Assembly: GCA_030431825.1 (NCBI GenBank)
Contig: JAUIIJ010000006.1
Coordinates: 62,001-126,000 of the forward strand
Direction of reading: 5' to 3'
DNA from: Alphaproteobacteria bacterium
GTDB lineage: Bacteria > Pseudomonadota > Alphaproteobacteria > Rhodobacterales > Rhodobacteraceae
Length of the DNA stretch: 64,000 bases
Shown: positions 46,528 to 56,406 of the stretch, one piece after another
Layout of the letters: every line of letters begins with the position of its first letter
How positions within the stretch are numbered: the stretch's first letter is position 1
Notes under the pieces: generated by a model
What the model was told of the DNA's origin: nothing
Databases searched by the model: none
Seen by the model: only the letters and a program-made list of their open reading frames with translations
Position numbers and translations under genes: made by a program

Positions 46528-47212
46528 CTGTTTCCCGCAGCATGTTCTCGGCGAGCGCTATCCCCGACGGCCGCCCCACATCGCACCAGCGACCCGGATA
46601 GCGCAGTGCAAAGAGCTTGTCCCTGCTCGACATGTCGTCCCACAACAGGTTGAGTGAAAATGCCCGCTCGGGAATGCCGTGCAACCCGTCCGTCTTGATG
46701 ATTTGCGCACCGCCGTAAACGAACGCCTTGCCCCGGCTGATCCGCCCCGCGTCATCGACGTCAAAGTCGCCTTCGCCTTCACGGCCGACTGTTTGCGCGA
46801 TCGGGACACAGACGAGGAGCGCGTCCATCCGGCCCGGATCCCATGCCTGCTGCAGGAGTGTCAGCGGGTTGGGGCCGGCCCAGATCGCATCGGTGTTCAT
46901 GGTAAAGACAGGGCGATCTCCCAGCAGCGGCAATGCGGCGCGCAGGCCGCCGCCGGTGTCGAGGATCTCGGGCTGCTCATGCGCGATGGTTACGCCAAGC
47001 GGGTGCAGATGACGTTCCATCTGGTCGGCCAGGTAATGGGTATTTGCGACAATCCGCGCCGGGTCAACGCCTCGGACCAATGCCAGGGCGTGATCGACGA
47101 GCGGTTTTCCGGCTACCGGTATCAGCGGCTTTGGGCAATTGTCCGTCAACGGCGCCATCCGGGTTCCGAAGCCGGCGGCAAACAGCATCACGGCGTCAGG
47201 TCGGGACGTCAT
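46520..47212 (-). CDS. murU: MurU-like N-acetylmuramate-1-phosphate uridylyltransferase
   Basis: 230 residues from ATG 47212, which overlaps the amgK stop as ATGA; an ATG five codons earlier is less likely. Nucleotidyltransferase signature FAAGFGTRMAPLTDNCPKPLIPVAGKP. Paired with a kinase of the AmgK type, which matches the cell-wall recycling route that converts MurNAc to UDP-MurNAc and bypasses the fosfomycin-sensitive step. Substrate is inferred from the gene pair; a general sugar nucleotidyltransferase is the alternative. Confidence 0.82.
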   Translation of the reverse strand: MTSRPDAVMLFAAGFGTRMAPLTDNCPKPLIPVAGKPLVDHALALVRGVDPARIVANTHYLADQMERHLHPLGVTIAHEQPEILDTGGGLRAALPLLGDRPVFTMNTDAIWAGPNPLTLLQQAWDPGRMDALLVCVPIAQTVGREGEGDFDVDDAGRISRGKAFVYGGAQIIKTDGLHGIPERAFSLNLLWDDMSSRDKLFALRYPGRWCDVGRPSGIALAENMLRETDV

Positions 47213-48207
47213 GTCGATTTGAGGCATTTCAGGTTGTCCGGGGTCGGTGCCGGCAAGGTATCACGCAGAAGATCCGCTACCGGCGCCAGCGCCGGATGAT
47301 CAAGATCCTGCATGAGGTGGTTCCAGACCCGCGGGATCAGGTCAATGTAGTGCGGCTTGCCAAATTCACGGCCAAGGCGCGCGAAAACCCCCAGAATCCG
47401 CAGATTGCGTTGTGTGCCTAGTACCGCATAGGCAGCCCTGAACGAATCTGGTTGTTGATCTGAACCGGAAAGGTAACGGGCGATCATCGCCTCTTGCAGT
47501 TCCGGCGATACGTCGCGGCGGGCATCCTGCAACAGCGATACCAGATCATAAGCGGGGTGCCCGGCCATCGCATCTTGAAAATCGAGCAAGCCAACCCGCG
47601 CAGCGCCATCGCGATCCGGTAGCCAAAGCAGGTTTTCCGCATGATAATCACGCTGGATCAGAACCGGCTTTTCCGGGGTGTATTTGGCGCAGATATCCAG
47701 GAACAGGGATCGGAACCGATCTTCGCCGTCGGCACGGCCTTCGATTCCATTGCGATATTTCGAATAGGCCAGGGCCGCGAGATCGGTCATGAGCGTGGCG
47801 TCATAGGCATCGAGCGCGGGCAGGGGGGCCTTGTGCAATGTCAGCAGGACATCGATTGCCGCCTCGTACAGCAATGTTTCGCGTTCCGGCGCTGCCCGGA
47901 CCACACGTGCATAGAGATCGTCGCCCAGATCCTCGATCAGAAGGAAGCCATGTTCCGCGTCTTCGGCAAGGATTCGCGGCGCGCTCAGCCCGATTTCACA
48001 GAGGTGCCGGGCGATGCGCGTAAAGGGGCGGACATCTTCGCCTTTTTCGGGCGGTGCATCCATGAGAACTGCGGTTTCACCCGTCTCCGGATGGCGCAAC
48101 CGCTCGTACCGGCGGTTCGAAGCGTCACCGGCAAGCGGACCGCGCGTGGCACCGGCCCAATCGGTTCCGGCCAGAAACATTATTGCGCGCGCATCGCGGT
48201 CAGCCAT
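47209..48207 (-). CDS. amgK: AmgK-like sugar kinase (aminoglycoside phosphotransferase fold)
   Basis: 332 residues. Kinase core: catalytic loop QRDYHAENLLWL, then GLLDFQDAMAGHPAYDLVSLLQDARRDV with the metal-binding Asp. AmgK phosphorylates MurNAc/GlcNAc at the anomeric position, supplying MurU. Often mis-annotated as an antibiotic-resistance phosphotransferase. Overlaps tsaE by 8 bp and murU by 4 bp, in the conserved tsaE-amgK-murU-addB-addA order. Confidence 0.85.
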   Translation of the reverse strand: MADRDARAIMFLAGTDWAGATRGPLAGDASNRRYERLRHPETGETAVLMDAPPEKGEDVRPFTRIARHLCEIGLSAPRILAEDAEHGFLLIEDLGDDLYARVVRAAPERETLLYEAAIDVLLTLHKAPLPALDAYDATLMTDLAALAYSKYRNGIEGRADGEDRFRSLFLDICAKYTPEKPVLIQRDYHAENLLWLPDRDGAARVGLLDFQDAMAGHPAYDLVSLLQDARRDVSPELQEAMIARYLSGSDQQPDSFRAAYAVLGTQRNLRILGVFARLGREFGKPHYIDLIPRVWNHLMQDLDHPALAPVADLLRDTLPAPTPDNLKCLKST

Positions 48208-48679
48208 TTTCGCATTGCTCCATTTTTGCGCACCATTTCGGATCTGACCACGAACAGGTCAAGATGCGACAGGTTTCGCATGACGGATCGGTCGCAAAGG
48301 CCAGATGCAGGGCAGAAGTCGGCGCCAGATCACCGAGCCGGTCAGGCCATTCGACAAGACAGATCGCGGTGTCGAATGCGTCCGTCAGGCCGAGCTCTTC
48401 GACTTCGTCGAGTGCGGTCAGCCGGTAGAGATCGGCGTGCCATAATTCGCCTGCCGCTGTGTCGTAGGTCTGAACCAGGGTGAAGGTCGGGGAGGGCACG
48501 TCTTCGGGAAAATCCTGCAGGGACTGGATCAGGTGGCGTGCGAAATGGGTCTTGCCTGCGCCGATCGGCCCGGCGAGCAGCACGCAATCCCCCGGCACCA
48601 GCACTGCGCCAATCCGTGTTGCCAGATGCGCGGTGTCTTCAGGACGTTGCAACAGGATTTCTTTGTGGGTGTCGGTCAT
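48200..48679 (-). CDS. tsaE: tRNA threonylcarbamoyladenosine biosynthesis ATPase TsaE
   Basis: 159 residues from ATG 48679. Walker A LAGPIGAGKTHFARHL (36-51), the VPSPTFTLVQTY switch region, and the HADLYRL and LVEWPDRLG motifs. TsaE works with TsaB/TsaD to place t6A on tRNAs. A long upstream open extension of over 100 residues lies antisense-free but has no homology-like features and overlaps the PAS gene; it is not used. Confidence 0.94.
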   Translation of the reverse strand: MTDTHKEILLQRPEDTAHLATRIGAVLVPGDCVLLAGPIGAGKTHFARHLIQSLQDFPEDVPSPTFTLVQTYDTAAGELWHADLYRLTALDEVEELGLTDAFDTAICLVEWPDRLGDLAPTSALHLAFATDPSCETCRILTCSWSDPKWCAKMEQCENG

Positions 48680-48723
48680 TGCGCCACAATGCAGGGGCGC
48701 GATTCCGGTCGCAAGCAGCTTTG

Positions 48724-50250
48724 TCAGCCTGCTGTCAGTTCGGGACGCTTTTGCACAGCCTTGCGCGGTTCGTCCATCGAATGGCTGAAGCGGATCATGG
48801 TTGCACCGCGTTGGATCGGATTGACGTTGCAGATCATCGGTTCTCCGGATTTCCGGTCGATCCGCGCCCACCACTCCGCGCGGTTTTCCTGAATCGTTAC
48901 AAAGTCGCGTATGTCGCCCCAGACCGGGCTTGCCATGCACTGCCGTTGCCAGGTGCGGCTGGAATCGAGGATTGATGTCTGCGCGAACGAACTTTCGGGA
49001 TCCACGCCCCACAATTCGTGATACGCGGTGTTGGAAAAGACCAGATCGCCGGTCATGGAAAAGACCGCGATGGCGTCGTCGATCTGATCGAAAACCGATT
49101 GCCAGAGTTCGAGATCGGAGCGGAACCGGCGCGTCAGGGTGATCTCTGCGGTGATGTCCTCGATCAGGAATGCGACCGCGCCGTCAGGATGCGGCCGTCC
49201 GCTCACCGAATAGACCGATCCCGAGGGCAGCGACCAGGTCTCCTGATAGCGGCCATCGGTTGCGGCTTCGACAAGTTCGGCCATCTGTTCGCGCCAGCTG
49301 TTGTAATTCTTGGGTTCCGGCATCATCCGGCTGTCACGCAGGCGGTCAAAGAACGACAGGATTGTCGGCCGGCCACTCAGGAAATCGGCGGGCAGGGCGG
49401 TCAAATCGACCAGTGCGGGGTTGAACAGAACCAGCTGGCGGTTGCGGTCAAAGATTGCAAGCCCGATGGAAAGCTGTGCAAAGGTCTTTGCCAGCGTCTG
49501 GACAAAATTGCGCTGTGCGAGTTCCGCGTCGACAATCGCGTTGACGTCGATGGCATAGATCAGCGTACCGGCGTCGCACTGAACGACCGACACATCGAAC
49601 CACAGCTTCTTGCCGGAACCGGAGATCGTGAGACTGCGGCGCGATCGCTTGGTCGGAATTGGGATATCTCCCGCCGGCCCAAAAAGCGCCGAGTCCTTTC
49701 TGGCGGGTTTGCCCACGACGGTCTGGCAAAGGGTATCATATGCGGTGTTGAACCAGATGACATCGCCCGCATCATCGACACACCAGACAGGGTAATGTGT
49801 GCTGTTGACCGCGAAACGGAGGGTTTCAAGCTCTTGCGCGGCGTCTGCGAAGGCATTGAAGAGATCGGTGGATTGCAGGTTGTCATCGCGCCGCCGCCGC
49901 ATCGAGACCCGTGTGATCCCGTCGATCCATTCACAGTGGATTTCGCTTGGGTTCTTTGGATCCGGCGTCTGAGCGACAAGTTGACCGCTGGCTTTGACGA
50001 TGTCCTGGGTTTTCGGGAATGTGGGATAGAGCGCGCTCAGGCCCTCGTGCAAATCTCGCCAGAGGCAGGGGCCATCGGGCAGTTCGATCGCCTGTCGGGC
50101 GCGGGTGGTTGCATCGACCAGATCGGCGCCATCGAATATCCAGACGATGTCTTCATCGGTGTCGGGGCCAACCGTTCGGGCCCGCGGGCGCGCCGCCAGA
50201 AAGCGGGATGCCGCGTAGGCAACGACGACGCATGTTATGGCGAGTATCAT
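48724..50250 (-). CDS. Membrane-anchored multi-PAS protein without kinase domain
   Basis: 508 residues. One N-terminal membrane helix (MILAITCVVVAYAASRFLAA), then at least three PAS-like units: about 145-255 (FAVNSTHYPVWCVDDAGDVIWFN), 258-375 (LAKTFAQLSIGLAIFDRNRQL) and 385-490 (DQIDDAIAVFSMTGDLVFSNTAYHELWG). No HisKA, HATPase, GGDEF or EAL motif follows; the protein ends after the last PAS. It may sense a signal and act through a partner. 44 bp upstream of tsaE on the same strand. A CtrA box lies upstream at 50326-50340. Confidence 0.8.
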   Translation of the reverse strand: MILAITCVVVAYAASRFLAARPRARTVGPDTDEDIVWIFDGADLVDATTRARQAIELPDGPCLWRDLHEGLSALYPTFPKTQDIVKASGQLVAQTPDPKNPSEIHCEWIDGITRVSMRRRRDDNLQSTDLFNAFADAAQELETLRFAVNSTHYPVWCVDDAGDVIWFNTAYDTLCQTVVGKPARKDSALFGPAGDIPIPTKRSRRSLTISGSGKKLWFDVSVVQCDAGTLIYAIDVNAIVDAELAQRNFVQTLAKTFAQLSIGLAIFDRNRQLVLFNPALVDLTALPADFLSGRPTILSFFDRLRDSRMMPEPKNYNSWREQMAELVEAATDGRYQETWSLPSGSVYSVSGRPHPDGAVAFLIEDITAEITLTRRFRSDLELWQSVFDQIDDAIAVFSMTGDLVFSNTAYHELWGVDPESSFAQTSILDSSRTWQRQCMASPVWGDIRDFVTIQENRAEWWARIDRKSGEPMICNVNPIQRGATMIRFSHSMDEPRKAVQKRPELTAG

Positions 50251-50325
50251 GAGTTCGATGATCGGTACCCCCGGAACATTCTAACCCCTTGCCAAGAGAA
50301 TTGCTTCAGTTTGTCCGTTCATTGG

Positions 50326-50340
50326 TTAACGCGATGTTAA
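50326..50340. promoter_or_regulatory. CtrA box upstream of the PAS gene
   Basis: TTAACGCGATGTTAA, a perfect TTAAC-N5-GTTAA palindrome, 76 bp upstream of the PAS-protein start and 33 bp after the recombinase stop. CtrA regulates motility, chemotaxis and signalling genes in Rhodobacteraceae, and a PAS protein would fit that set. Binding inferred. Confidence 0.55.
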
Positions 50341-50373
50341 AAGTGCCAGTCACAATGTCGGTCGCGATAACCC

Positions 50374-51438
50374 TCAAAGCCCGGCCGCCTTGGTCAGGTT
50401 GACGCGAAACCGGTCGCGGCGGCGCTGGTAGCGACGGGTCATTTCGGCCGAGGCATGGCCCAGGTGCTTCTGGACGTATCTTTCATCGACGTCAGCGCTT
50501 GAGGCGAGTCCCGCGCGCAGCGAGTGGCCAGAGAAAAGCGCAAGGCGTTCGGCTTCGGGCAGTTCGGGGCGCAGGCCGGCATCCAGCACCGTTTTCTTGA
50601 TCAGCCGGGCGATATGGCGGTCGTTGAGGCGGGATTGAAGGGCGCGCTTGCCGTCACGGGTGGTGCGGACAAAGATCGGTCCGAAATCGATCCTGGCAAA
50701 GTGCAGCCATTGTTCGAGCGCGTGGACGGGACAGGTCCGGTCGCTGGAGCCGCGTGCGACCTCGACCTCACGCCAACCGGTCTTGGCGTTGAGCATGAGC
50801 AGCGCGCCATCGGCGAAGAATTCGACCCAGCCCTTGCTGTCGGGTGTGTCGTCCTTGGCAAAATCCAGAGACACGATTTCCGAGCGCCGCAGCCCGCCCG
50901 CATAGCCCAATAGCAAGATTGCACGATCACGCAAGCCGCGCAGGTCGAAGGGCAGGGTGGCGACCATCGCGATGATGTCTTCGGGGAGGATTGCTTCTTT
51001 CTGTACCGGTGGGCGGGCATGCTCGCGCTTGATGCCTGCCAGAACGGTGGCGATATGACGATCCTTGCGGTCGAGCGTGAGGCCGCGCTGGGCATAGTTC
51101 CAGCTCAGACCGGACAGCCGCCGGTCGATGGTTGAAACCGTCAGCGCTGCGGACCCGTCCGACGGGGCGGCCAGGTCGGCGAGGTAGAGGCCGATCAGTT
51201 CCGGCGAGGGCGGCAGCGGGTCTGTTCCCCTCAACCGGCACCATCGTGAAAAATGGGTCCAATCCCTGGCATAGGCCTTGAGAGTATTCTGCGATGCGGA
51301 TTTTTCCGCATAGAAGCGCGCGGTTTTCACAAGCCGGTCCAGTGTGCCAGATCCGGCTACATGCGACGGCACCGCGATGGCGTCGTCATCGGCTGCCGTA
51401 TCCTCATTGGATTTCGGGTATTCCGTGCTCGCCGACAT
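50374..51438 (-). CDS. Solitary tyrosine recombinase (phage-integrase family)
   Basis: 354 residues from ATG 51438 (MSASTEYPKS). N-terminal SAM-like core-binding domain (ARFYAEKSASQNTLKAYARDWTHFSRWC, in part), then the catalytic domain with Arg184, Lys219, His305, Arg308, His328 and nucleophile Tyr337 (GGLRRSEI, SGHSLRAG, HLGHASAEMTRRYQRR). All six catalytic positions are present, so it should be active. XerC/XerD are usually shorter (about 300). No att repeats, tRNA or phage genes adjoin it. It could be a resident integrase remnant or a cellular recombinase. An in-frame start 71 codons upstream is rejected as poorly coding. Confidence 0.85.
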   Translation of the reverse strand: MSASTEYPKSNEDTAADDDAIAVPSHVAGSGTLDRLVKTARFYAEKSASQNTLKAYARDWTHFSRWCRLRGTDPLPPSPELIGLYLADLAAPSDGSAALTVSTIDRRLSGLSWNYAQRGLTLDRKDRHIATVLAGIKREHARPPVQKEAILPEDIIAMVATLPFDLRGLRDRAILLLGYAGGLRRSEIVSLDFAKDDTPDSKGWVEFFADGALLMLNAKTGWREVEVARGSSDRTCPVHALEQWLHFARIDFGPIFVRTTRDGKRALQSRLNDRHIARLIKKTVLDAGLRPELPEAERLALFSGHSLRAGLASSADVDERYVQKHLGHASAEMTRRYQRRRDRFRVNLTKAAGL

Positions 51439-51775
51439 TCTGACCCGTACCCGCGCTTCAGTTGCTGTTCTGAGAGACCCTAGCCCCAAGACGGGCAACA
51501 GGGCAATCGGCGTGCGATACGCCCGATCCGGATACCTGGATTGTTCTGGCGTCGTCCTGTTCACCCGGTTCCTGACAAACATCCGAAATTCGGAGCCGGG
51601 TGCTGCGCCATTCAATCTGGAATTGCGCGGATTCGAGCCTTGAAAACACACCGGCCCGTCATCCGGGCGGCTGTTACAAAACCGTCACAAAATTTTTGCA
51701 TAAGCATCACCGAATCTCTCTACCCACGCGGCAGAGATCGACCCAACCGATCTGGAATGACAATCAGGAGATACC
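51439..51775. other. Gene-free stretch before pstS
   Basis: 337 bp between the recombinase start and pstS. It contains the Pho box and presumed pstS promoter. I see no other gene, repeat or RNA here. Confidence 0.6.
51671..51704 (+). promoter_or_regulatory. Pho box and -10 element of the pst operon
   Basis: CTGTTAC-AAAA-CCGTCAC (51671-51688) matches the two 7-bp direct repeats of a PhoB site. A -10-like CATAAG follows 10 bp later (51699-51704), the spacing expected when PhoB replaces -35 recognition. Lies 88 bp upstream of the pstS ATG. Confidence 0.75.
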
Positions 51776-52813
51776 ATGTCTTTCACCAAGTTTTCTGTGT
51801 CGACGCTGGCACTTCTTGCCGTGTCTGCCACAGCCGCAGCCGCACGTGACGAAATCCGTATCGTCGGGTCGTCCACTGTTTTCCCGTATACCCAGGCCGT
51901 GGCCGAGCAGTTCGCCAACAACACCGGCGCGCCCTCTCCGATTGTCGAATCCACCGGCACGGGTGGCGGCATGAAAATCTTCTGTGGCGGTATCGGCGAG
52001 CAGCACGCGGACATCACCGGTGCATCGCGCGCGATGAAAGCGTCGGAATACGAGCTGTGCCAGGAAAACGGTGTGACCGAGATCTCCGAGGCCATGATCG
52101 GCTTTGACGGTCTGTCGATGGCCGTATCCCGCACCAATGATTTCCCCTGGGATCTCAGCCTGAGCGAAATCTACCTGGCACTGGGTGCGCAGGTGCCGGT
52201 TGACGGTGAGTGGGCCGACAATCCCTACAAGACCTGGGACCAGATCAATCCGGAACTGCCCGCGGTGGAAATTCTGGCCTATGGCCCGCCGCCGACCTCG
52301 GGCACCCGCGATGCCTTTGTCGAACTGGCGATGCATGCCGGGTGCGAAGAACTGGCCTATGTGCATGACGGTGGCTTTGACGGCAAATGGGTCAAGGAAA
52401 ACTGCTCGCGCATGCGCACCGACGGCCCCTTTGTCGAAGCCGGTGAAAACGACAACCTGATCGTTCAGCGTCTGGAAGCCGACCCGAATGCCATGGGTAT
52501 CTTTGGCTATTCGTTCCTCTACGAGAACCTGGACAAGCTGAAGGGTGTGATGATCGAAGGTGTCGAGCCCAGCACCGACACCATTGCCGACAAATCCTAC
52601 CCGGTTTCGCGCCCGCTGTTCTTCTATGTCAAGAACGCACATCGCGGCGTGATCCCGAACCTGAACGAATTCATCGAAGAGTATATGTCGGATGATGCGC
52701 TGGAAGCCGGCGGATACCTGTCCGAGCGTGGCCTTGTTGCCCTGTCGGATGACCGTCGCATGGAGCTTCAGGATGCCGTTCTGAACGGCAACGCGATGAC
52801 GGCGCCGGAATAA
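51776..52813 (+). CDS. pstS: Phosphate ABC transporter substrate-binding protein PstS
   Basis: 345 residues with a signal peptide (cleavage near ATAAAARDE) and the phosphate-binding segments VGSSTVFPYTQAVAEQF, ESTGTGGGMKIFC and PPTSGTRDAFVEL. Periplasmic receptor for inorganic phosphate. Preceded by the Pho box. A strong hairpin separates it from pstC, likely raising PstS output relative to the permease. Confidence 0.95.
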   Translation: MSFTKFSVSTLALLAVSATAAAARDEIRIVGSSTVFPYTQAVAEQFANNTGAPSPIVESTGTGGGMKIFCGGIGEQHADITGASRAMKASEYELCQENGVTEISEAMIGFDGLSMAVSRTNDFPWDLSLSEIYLALGAQVPVDGEWADNPYKTWDQINPELPAVEILAYGPPPTSGTRDAFVELAMHAGCEELAYVHDGGFDGKWVKENCSRMRTDGPFVEAGENDNLIVQRLEADPNAMGIFGYSFLYENLDKLKGVMIEGVEPSTDTIADKSYPVSRPLFFYVKNAHRGVIPNLNEFIEEYMSDDALEAGGYLSERGLVALSDDRRMELQDAVLNGNAMTAPE

Positions 52814-52835
52814 CTCTCGCGAGTTGGAACGGAAA

Positions 52836-52870
52836 CCCGGGGCGCAACCACGCGCCCCGGGTCCTTTTTG
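52836..52870 (+). terminator. Hairpin after pstS (intra-operon attenuator)
   Basis: CCCGGGGCGC (52836-52845) pairs perfectly with GCGCCCCGGG (52852-52861), followed by TCCTTTTTG. It looks like a Rho-independent terminator located inside the operon, so it may be partial, stabilising or ending most pstS transcripts. Confidence 0.75.
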
Positions 52871-52884
52871 AAAAGAACAGGCCT

Positions 52885-54261
52885 ATGACAGCTCTTCCAT
52901 TCATTCTGCTCATCGTTGCCGTGATCGCCGGCTACATGATCAACCGCCTGGCGGCCCGGGCGATCCGCGACGATGGACACAGGCTGCACTCACTGACGAA
53001 TTATCACGGATTGTTTTCGGCGTTGCTGATCCTGGTGCCGGTGCTGACCTTCATCCTGCTCTGGCTTGTGCTGCAAGGCCCGGTGATCGACACCATGGTG
53101 ATGCGAGGGCTACCGGGCGGTTCGCTGGATGGTTTGGGTTCTGGCGGAACCCAGCTCGTGCTGGCCGAGATCAAGTCGATCGCGAACGGCCAGGTGTTCG
53201 GGACACCCGAAGACTGGAAGGTTGCCGCGGCCGAGCGCTACACCCGGTTGCAAACCAACGCAGGCTGGGCGCTGGTTGTTTGCGTCGCGCTGCTGTCGCT
53301 TGCGCTGCTCGCCTTTGCCCGCTCGCGCGTGGCTGCCGATTTCCGCGCCCGTCAGGGTGTTGAAACCATCGTTTCCGGCCTGATGATCTTTTGTTCGACG
53401 GTGGCGATCTTTACCACGATCGGCATCATCGTTTCGCTGACCTACGAAACCGCGCGCTTCCTCGACGCGGTTCCGCTTACCGATTTCCTGTTTGGCACGA
53501 ACTGGGAGCCACAGATCCCGCTGCGTGAAGACCAGATCGCGGCCGAGGGCGCGTTCGGATGGTTGCCGGTATTTGTCGGGACCATCGTGATCACGGTGGT
53601 CGCTCTGTCGGTGGCCGTGCCCATCGGGCTGTTTTCGGCGATCTATCTCAACGAGTTTGCACCGGGCAAGTTTCGCGCGGTGGTCAAGCCCTTTCTCGAA
53701 ATCCTCGCCGGGGTGCCGACGGTGGTTTATGGCTTTTTCGCCATTCTCGTTGTCGCGCCGGCCATCCGCAGTTTTGGGCAGTCGGTCGGTCTGGATGTCG
53801 CGCCGAACACCGCGCTTGCCGCCGGTGGCGTCATGGGGATCATGCTGATCCCGTTCATCTCTTCCTTTGCGGACGATGCGCTGTCTGCGGTTCCGCGCGC
53901 GCTGCGCGACGGGGCGCTTGGTCTTGGTTCGACGCGCGGTGAAATGATGACGACGGTGCTGTTCCCCGCCGCACTGCCCGGTATCGTCGGGGGGATTTTG
54001 CTCGCGGTCAGCCGCGCCATCGGCGAGACGATGATCGTGGTGATGGCCGCCGGCCTGATCGCCAAGATGACGATCAATCCGCTCGACAGCGTGACGACCG
54101 TGACGGTTCAGATCGTGACGCTGCTGATCGGCGACACGTCGTTTGACAACCCCAAGACACTGGCGGCCTTTGCGCTTGGCATGATGCTGTTCCTTGTCAC
54201 CCTGATCATCAACATTTTCGCCCTGCGCATCGTGCGCAAGTATCGCGAAGCCTACGACTGA
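52885..54261 (+). CDS. pstC: Phosphate ABC transporter permease PstC
   Basis: 458 residues, the long alphaproteobacterial form. Membrane-rich with two N-terminal helices, an extracytoplasmic loop, and a C-terminal permease core. The EAA-type loop reads ALRDGALGLGSTRGEMMTTVLFPAALPGIVGGI. Forms the membrane channel with PstA. Confidence 0.94.
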   Translation: MTALPFILLIVAVIAGYMINRLAARAIRDDGHRLHSLTNYHGLFSALLILVPVLTFILLWLVLQGPVIDTMVMRGLPGGSLDGLGSGGTQLVLAEIKSIANGQVFGTPEDWKVAAAERYTRLQTNAGWALVVCVALLSLALLAFARSRVAADFRARQGVETIVSGLMIFCSTVAIFTTIGIIVSLTYETARFLDAVPLTDFLFGTNWEPQIPLREDQIAAEGAFGWLPVFVGTIVITVVALSVAVPIGLFSAIYLNEFAPGKFRAVVKPFLEILAGVPTVVYGFFAILVVAPAIRSFGQSVGLDVAPNTALAAGGVMGIMLIPFISSFADDALSAVPRALRDGALGLGSTRGEMMTTVLFPAALPGIVGGILLAVSRAIGETMIVVMAAGLIAKMTINPLDSVTTVTVQIVTLLIGDTSFDNPKTLAAFALGMMLFLVTLIINIFALRIVRKYREAYD

Positions 54262-54271
54262 GGCCCTGGAC

Positions 54272-55573
54272 ATGACCGATATCACAAACGCGCCCGGCGC
54301 CTCTGCCCGGCCTTCGTCGACGGACCTTGTGGCGGCCTCGCTCAAGGCGCGCCACCGCAAGCAGAAGCGGCTGCAATGGATCGGCCTCGGGGCGATCTCA
54401 ATCGCTTTCCTGATGCTCTTCATCCTCGTCGGCTCGCTGGTGAGCACCGGCTGGCAGGCCTTTACCCAGACCCATGTCACGCTTGACGTATATGTCGACC
54501 CCGAGGAAATTCCCGAAGCGCGCCTGCCGCGCGGCGGGTTCGACGACGCGCTCGCCGCATCGCTTGGCAAGATGCTGCCCGGTGTCGATATGAGTGACCG
54601 GGCCACCGCCCGCGCGGTCGAGCAGGTCCTTTCCAACGGGGCCCAGTTCGAGCTGCGCGACAAGGTGGTGGCGGATCCTGCACTGATCGGACAGACAATC
54701 AGGATGACCGTCCCGGTTTCCGACCCGTTCGATCAGCTGAACAAGGGACTCATCGACCGGGATACGCCCGAACAGAACCGCCGGGTCAAGAACAACGAAA
54801 TCCAGTGGTTTGACGATCTCGAGGCCGAGGGTGCGATTTCCAAGCCCTTCAACTGGGCGCTCTTTACCAACGCGGATTCGCGATTCCCCGAGCTGGCCGG
54901 CCTCAAGGGTGCGCTTGTCGGGTCTTTCTGGGCATTGTTGACCTGTTTCCTGATTTCGTTCCCGCTGGGGATCGGCTCGGCGATCTACCTCGAAGAATTC
55001 GCTCCCAAGAACAAGCTTAGCGATTTCATCGAGGTCAACATCAACAACCTGGCGGCGGTGCCGTCCGTGGTCTTTGGTTTGCTGGCTCTGGCGGTGTTCA
55101 TCGGCTGGTTCGGCCTGCCCCGGTCTGCGCCGTTTGTCGGTGGCCTGACGCTGGCGCTTATGACCATGCCCACCATCATCATTGCCACCCGCGCTGCGCT
55201 CAAGGCGGTGCCGCCATCGATCCGCGAGGCGGCGCTCGGTCTCGGTGCCTCCAGGCAGCAGGTGGTGTTCCAGCATGTTCTGCCACTGGCCATGCCCGGC
55301 ATCCTGACCGGTACGATCATTGGTCTTGCACAGGCGCTCGGAGAAACCGCGCCGCTGCTTCTCATCGGCATGAACGCTTTCATCACCTCGGCCGCCAGCA
55401 GCCCGTTCGAAAGCGCCACCGCCCTCCCGACGCAGATCTTCATCTGGGCCGACAGCCCCGAACGCGGCTTCGTTTCGCGCACCTCGGCTGCTATCCTCGT
55501 CCTGCTTGGTTTCCTCGTCATGATGAATATGGTCGCGATCTACCTGCGGCAGAAATTTGAACGCAAATGGTAA
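54272..55573 (+). CDS. pstA: Phosphate ABC transporter permease PstA
   Basis: 433 residues. An extended N-terminal region with a membrane helix (about 45-65) and a large loop (about 70-200) precedes the permease core, as usual in alphaproteobacteria. EAA loop: [32 protein letters not shown]. 10 bp after pstC. Confidence 0.94.
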   Translation: MTDITNAPGASARPSSTDLVAASLKARHRKQKRLQWIGLGAISIAFLMLFILVGSLVSTGWQAFTQTHVTLDVYVDPEEIPEARLPRGGFDDALAASLGKMLPGVDMSDRATARAVEQVLSNGAQFELRDKVVADPALIGQTIRMTVPVSDPFDQLNKGLIDRDTPEQNRRVKNNEIQWFDDLEAEGAISKPFNWALFTNADSRFPELAGLKGALVGSFWALLTCFLISFPLGIGSAIYLEEFAPKNKLSDFIEVNINNLAAVPSVVFGLLALAVFIGWFGLPRSAPFVGGLTLALMTMPTIIIATRAALKAVPPSIREAALGLGASRQQVVFQHVLPLAMPGILTGTIIGLAQALGETAPLLLIGMNAFITSAASSPFESATALPTQIFIWADSPERGFVSRTSAAILVLLGFLVMMNMVAIYLRQKFERKW

Positions 55574-55596
55574 GCGCTCCGAAAAAGGAACTCGAT

Positions 55597-56394
<798 letters not shown>

Positions 56395-56406
56395 AGGATA
56401 TTACCA

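Noticed and set aside
47209-48207. Aminoglycoside resistance phosphotransferase
   Set aside because: The kinase fold is shared, but pairing with a MurU-like gene between tsaE and addB indicates cell-wall sugar kinase AmgK.
50374-51775. Integrated phage or genomic island at the recombinase
   Set aside because: No phage or plasmid genes, direct repeats or tRNA target beside it; neighbours are chromosomal core genes.
53110-54663. 517-aa Arg/His/Asp-rich frame antisense to pstC/pstA
   Set aside because: Composition is the typical reverse image of membrane-helix codons; spans two real genes.
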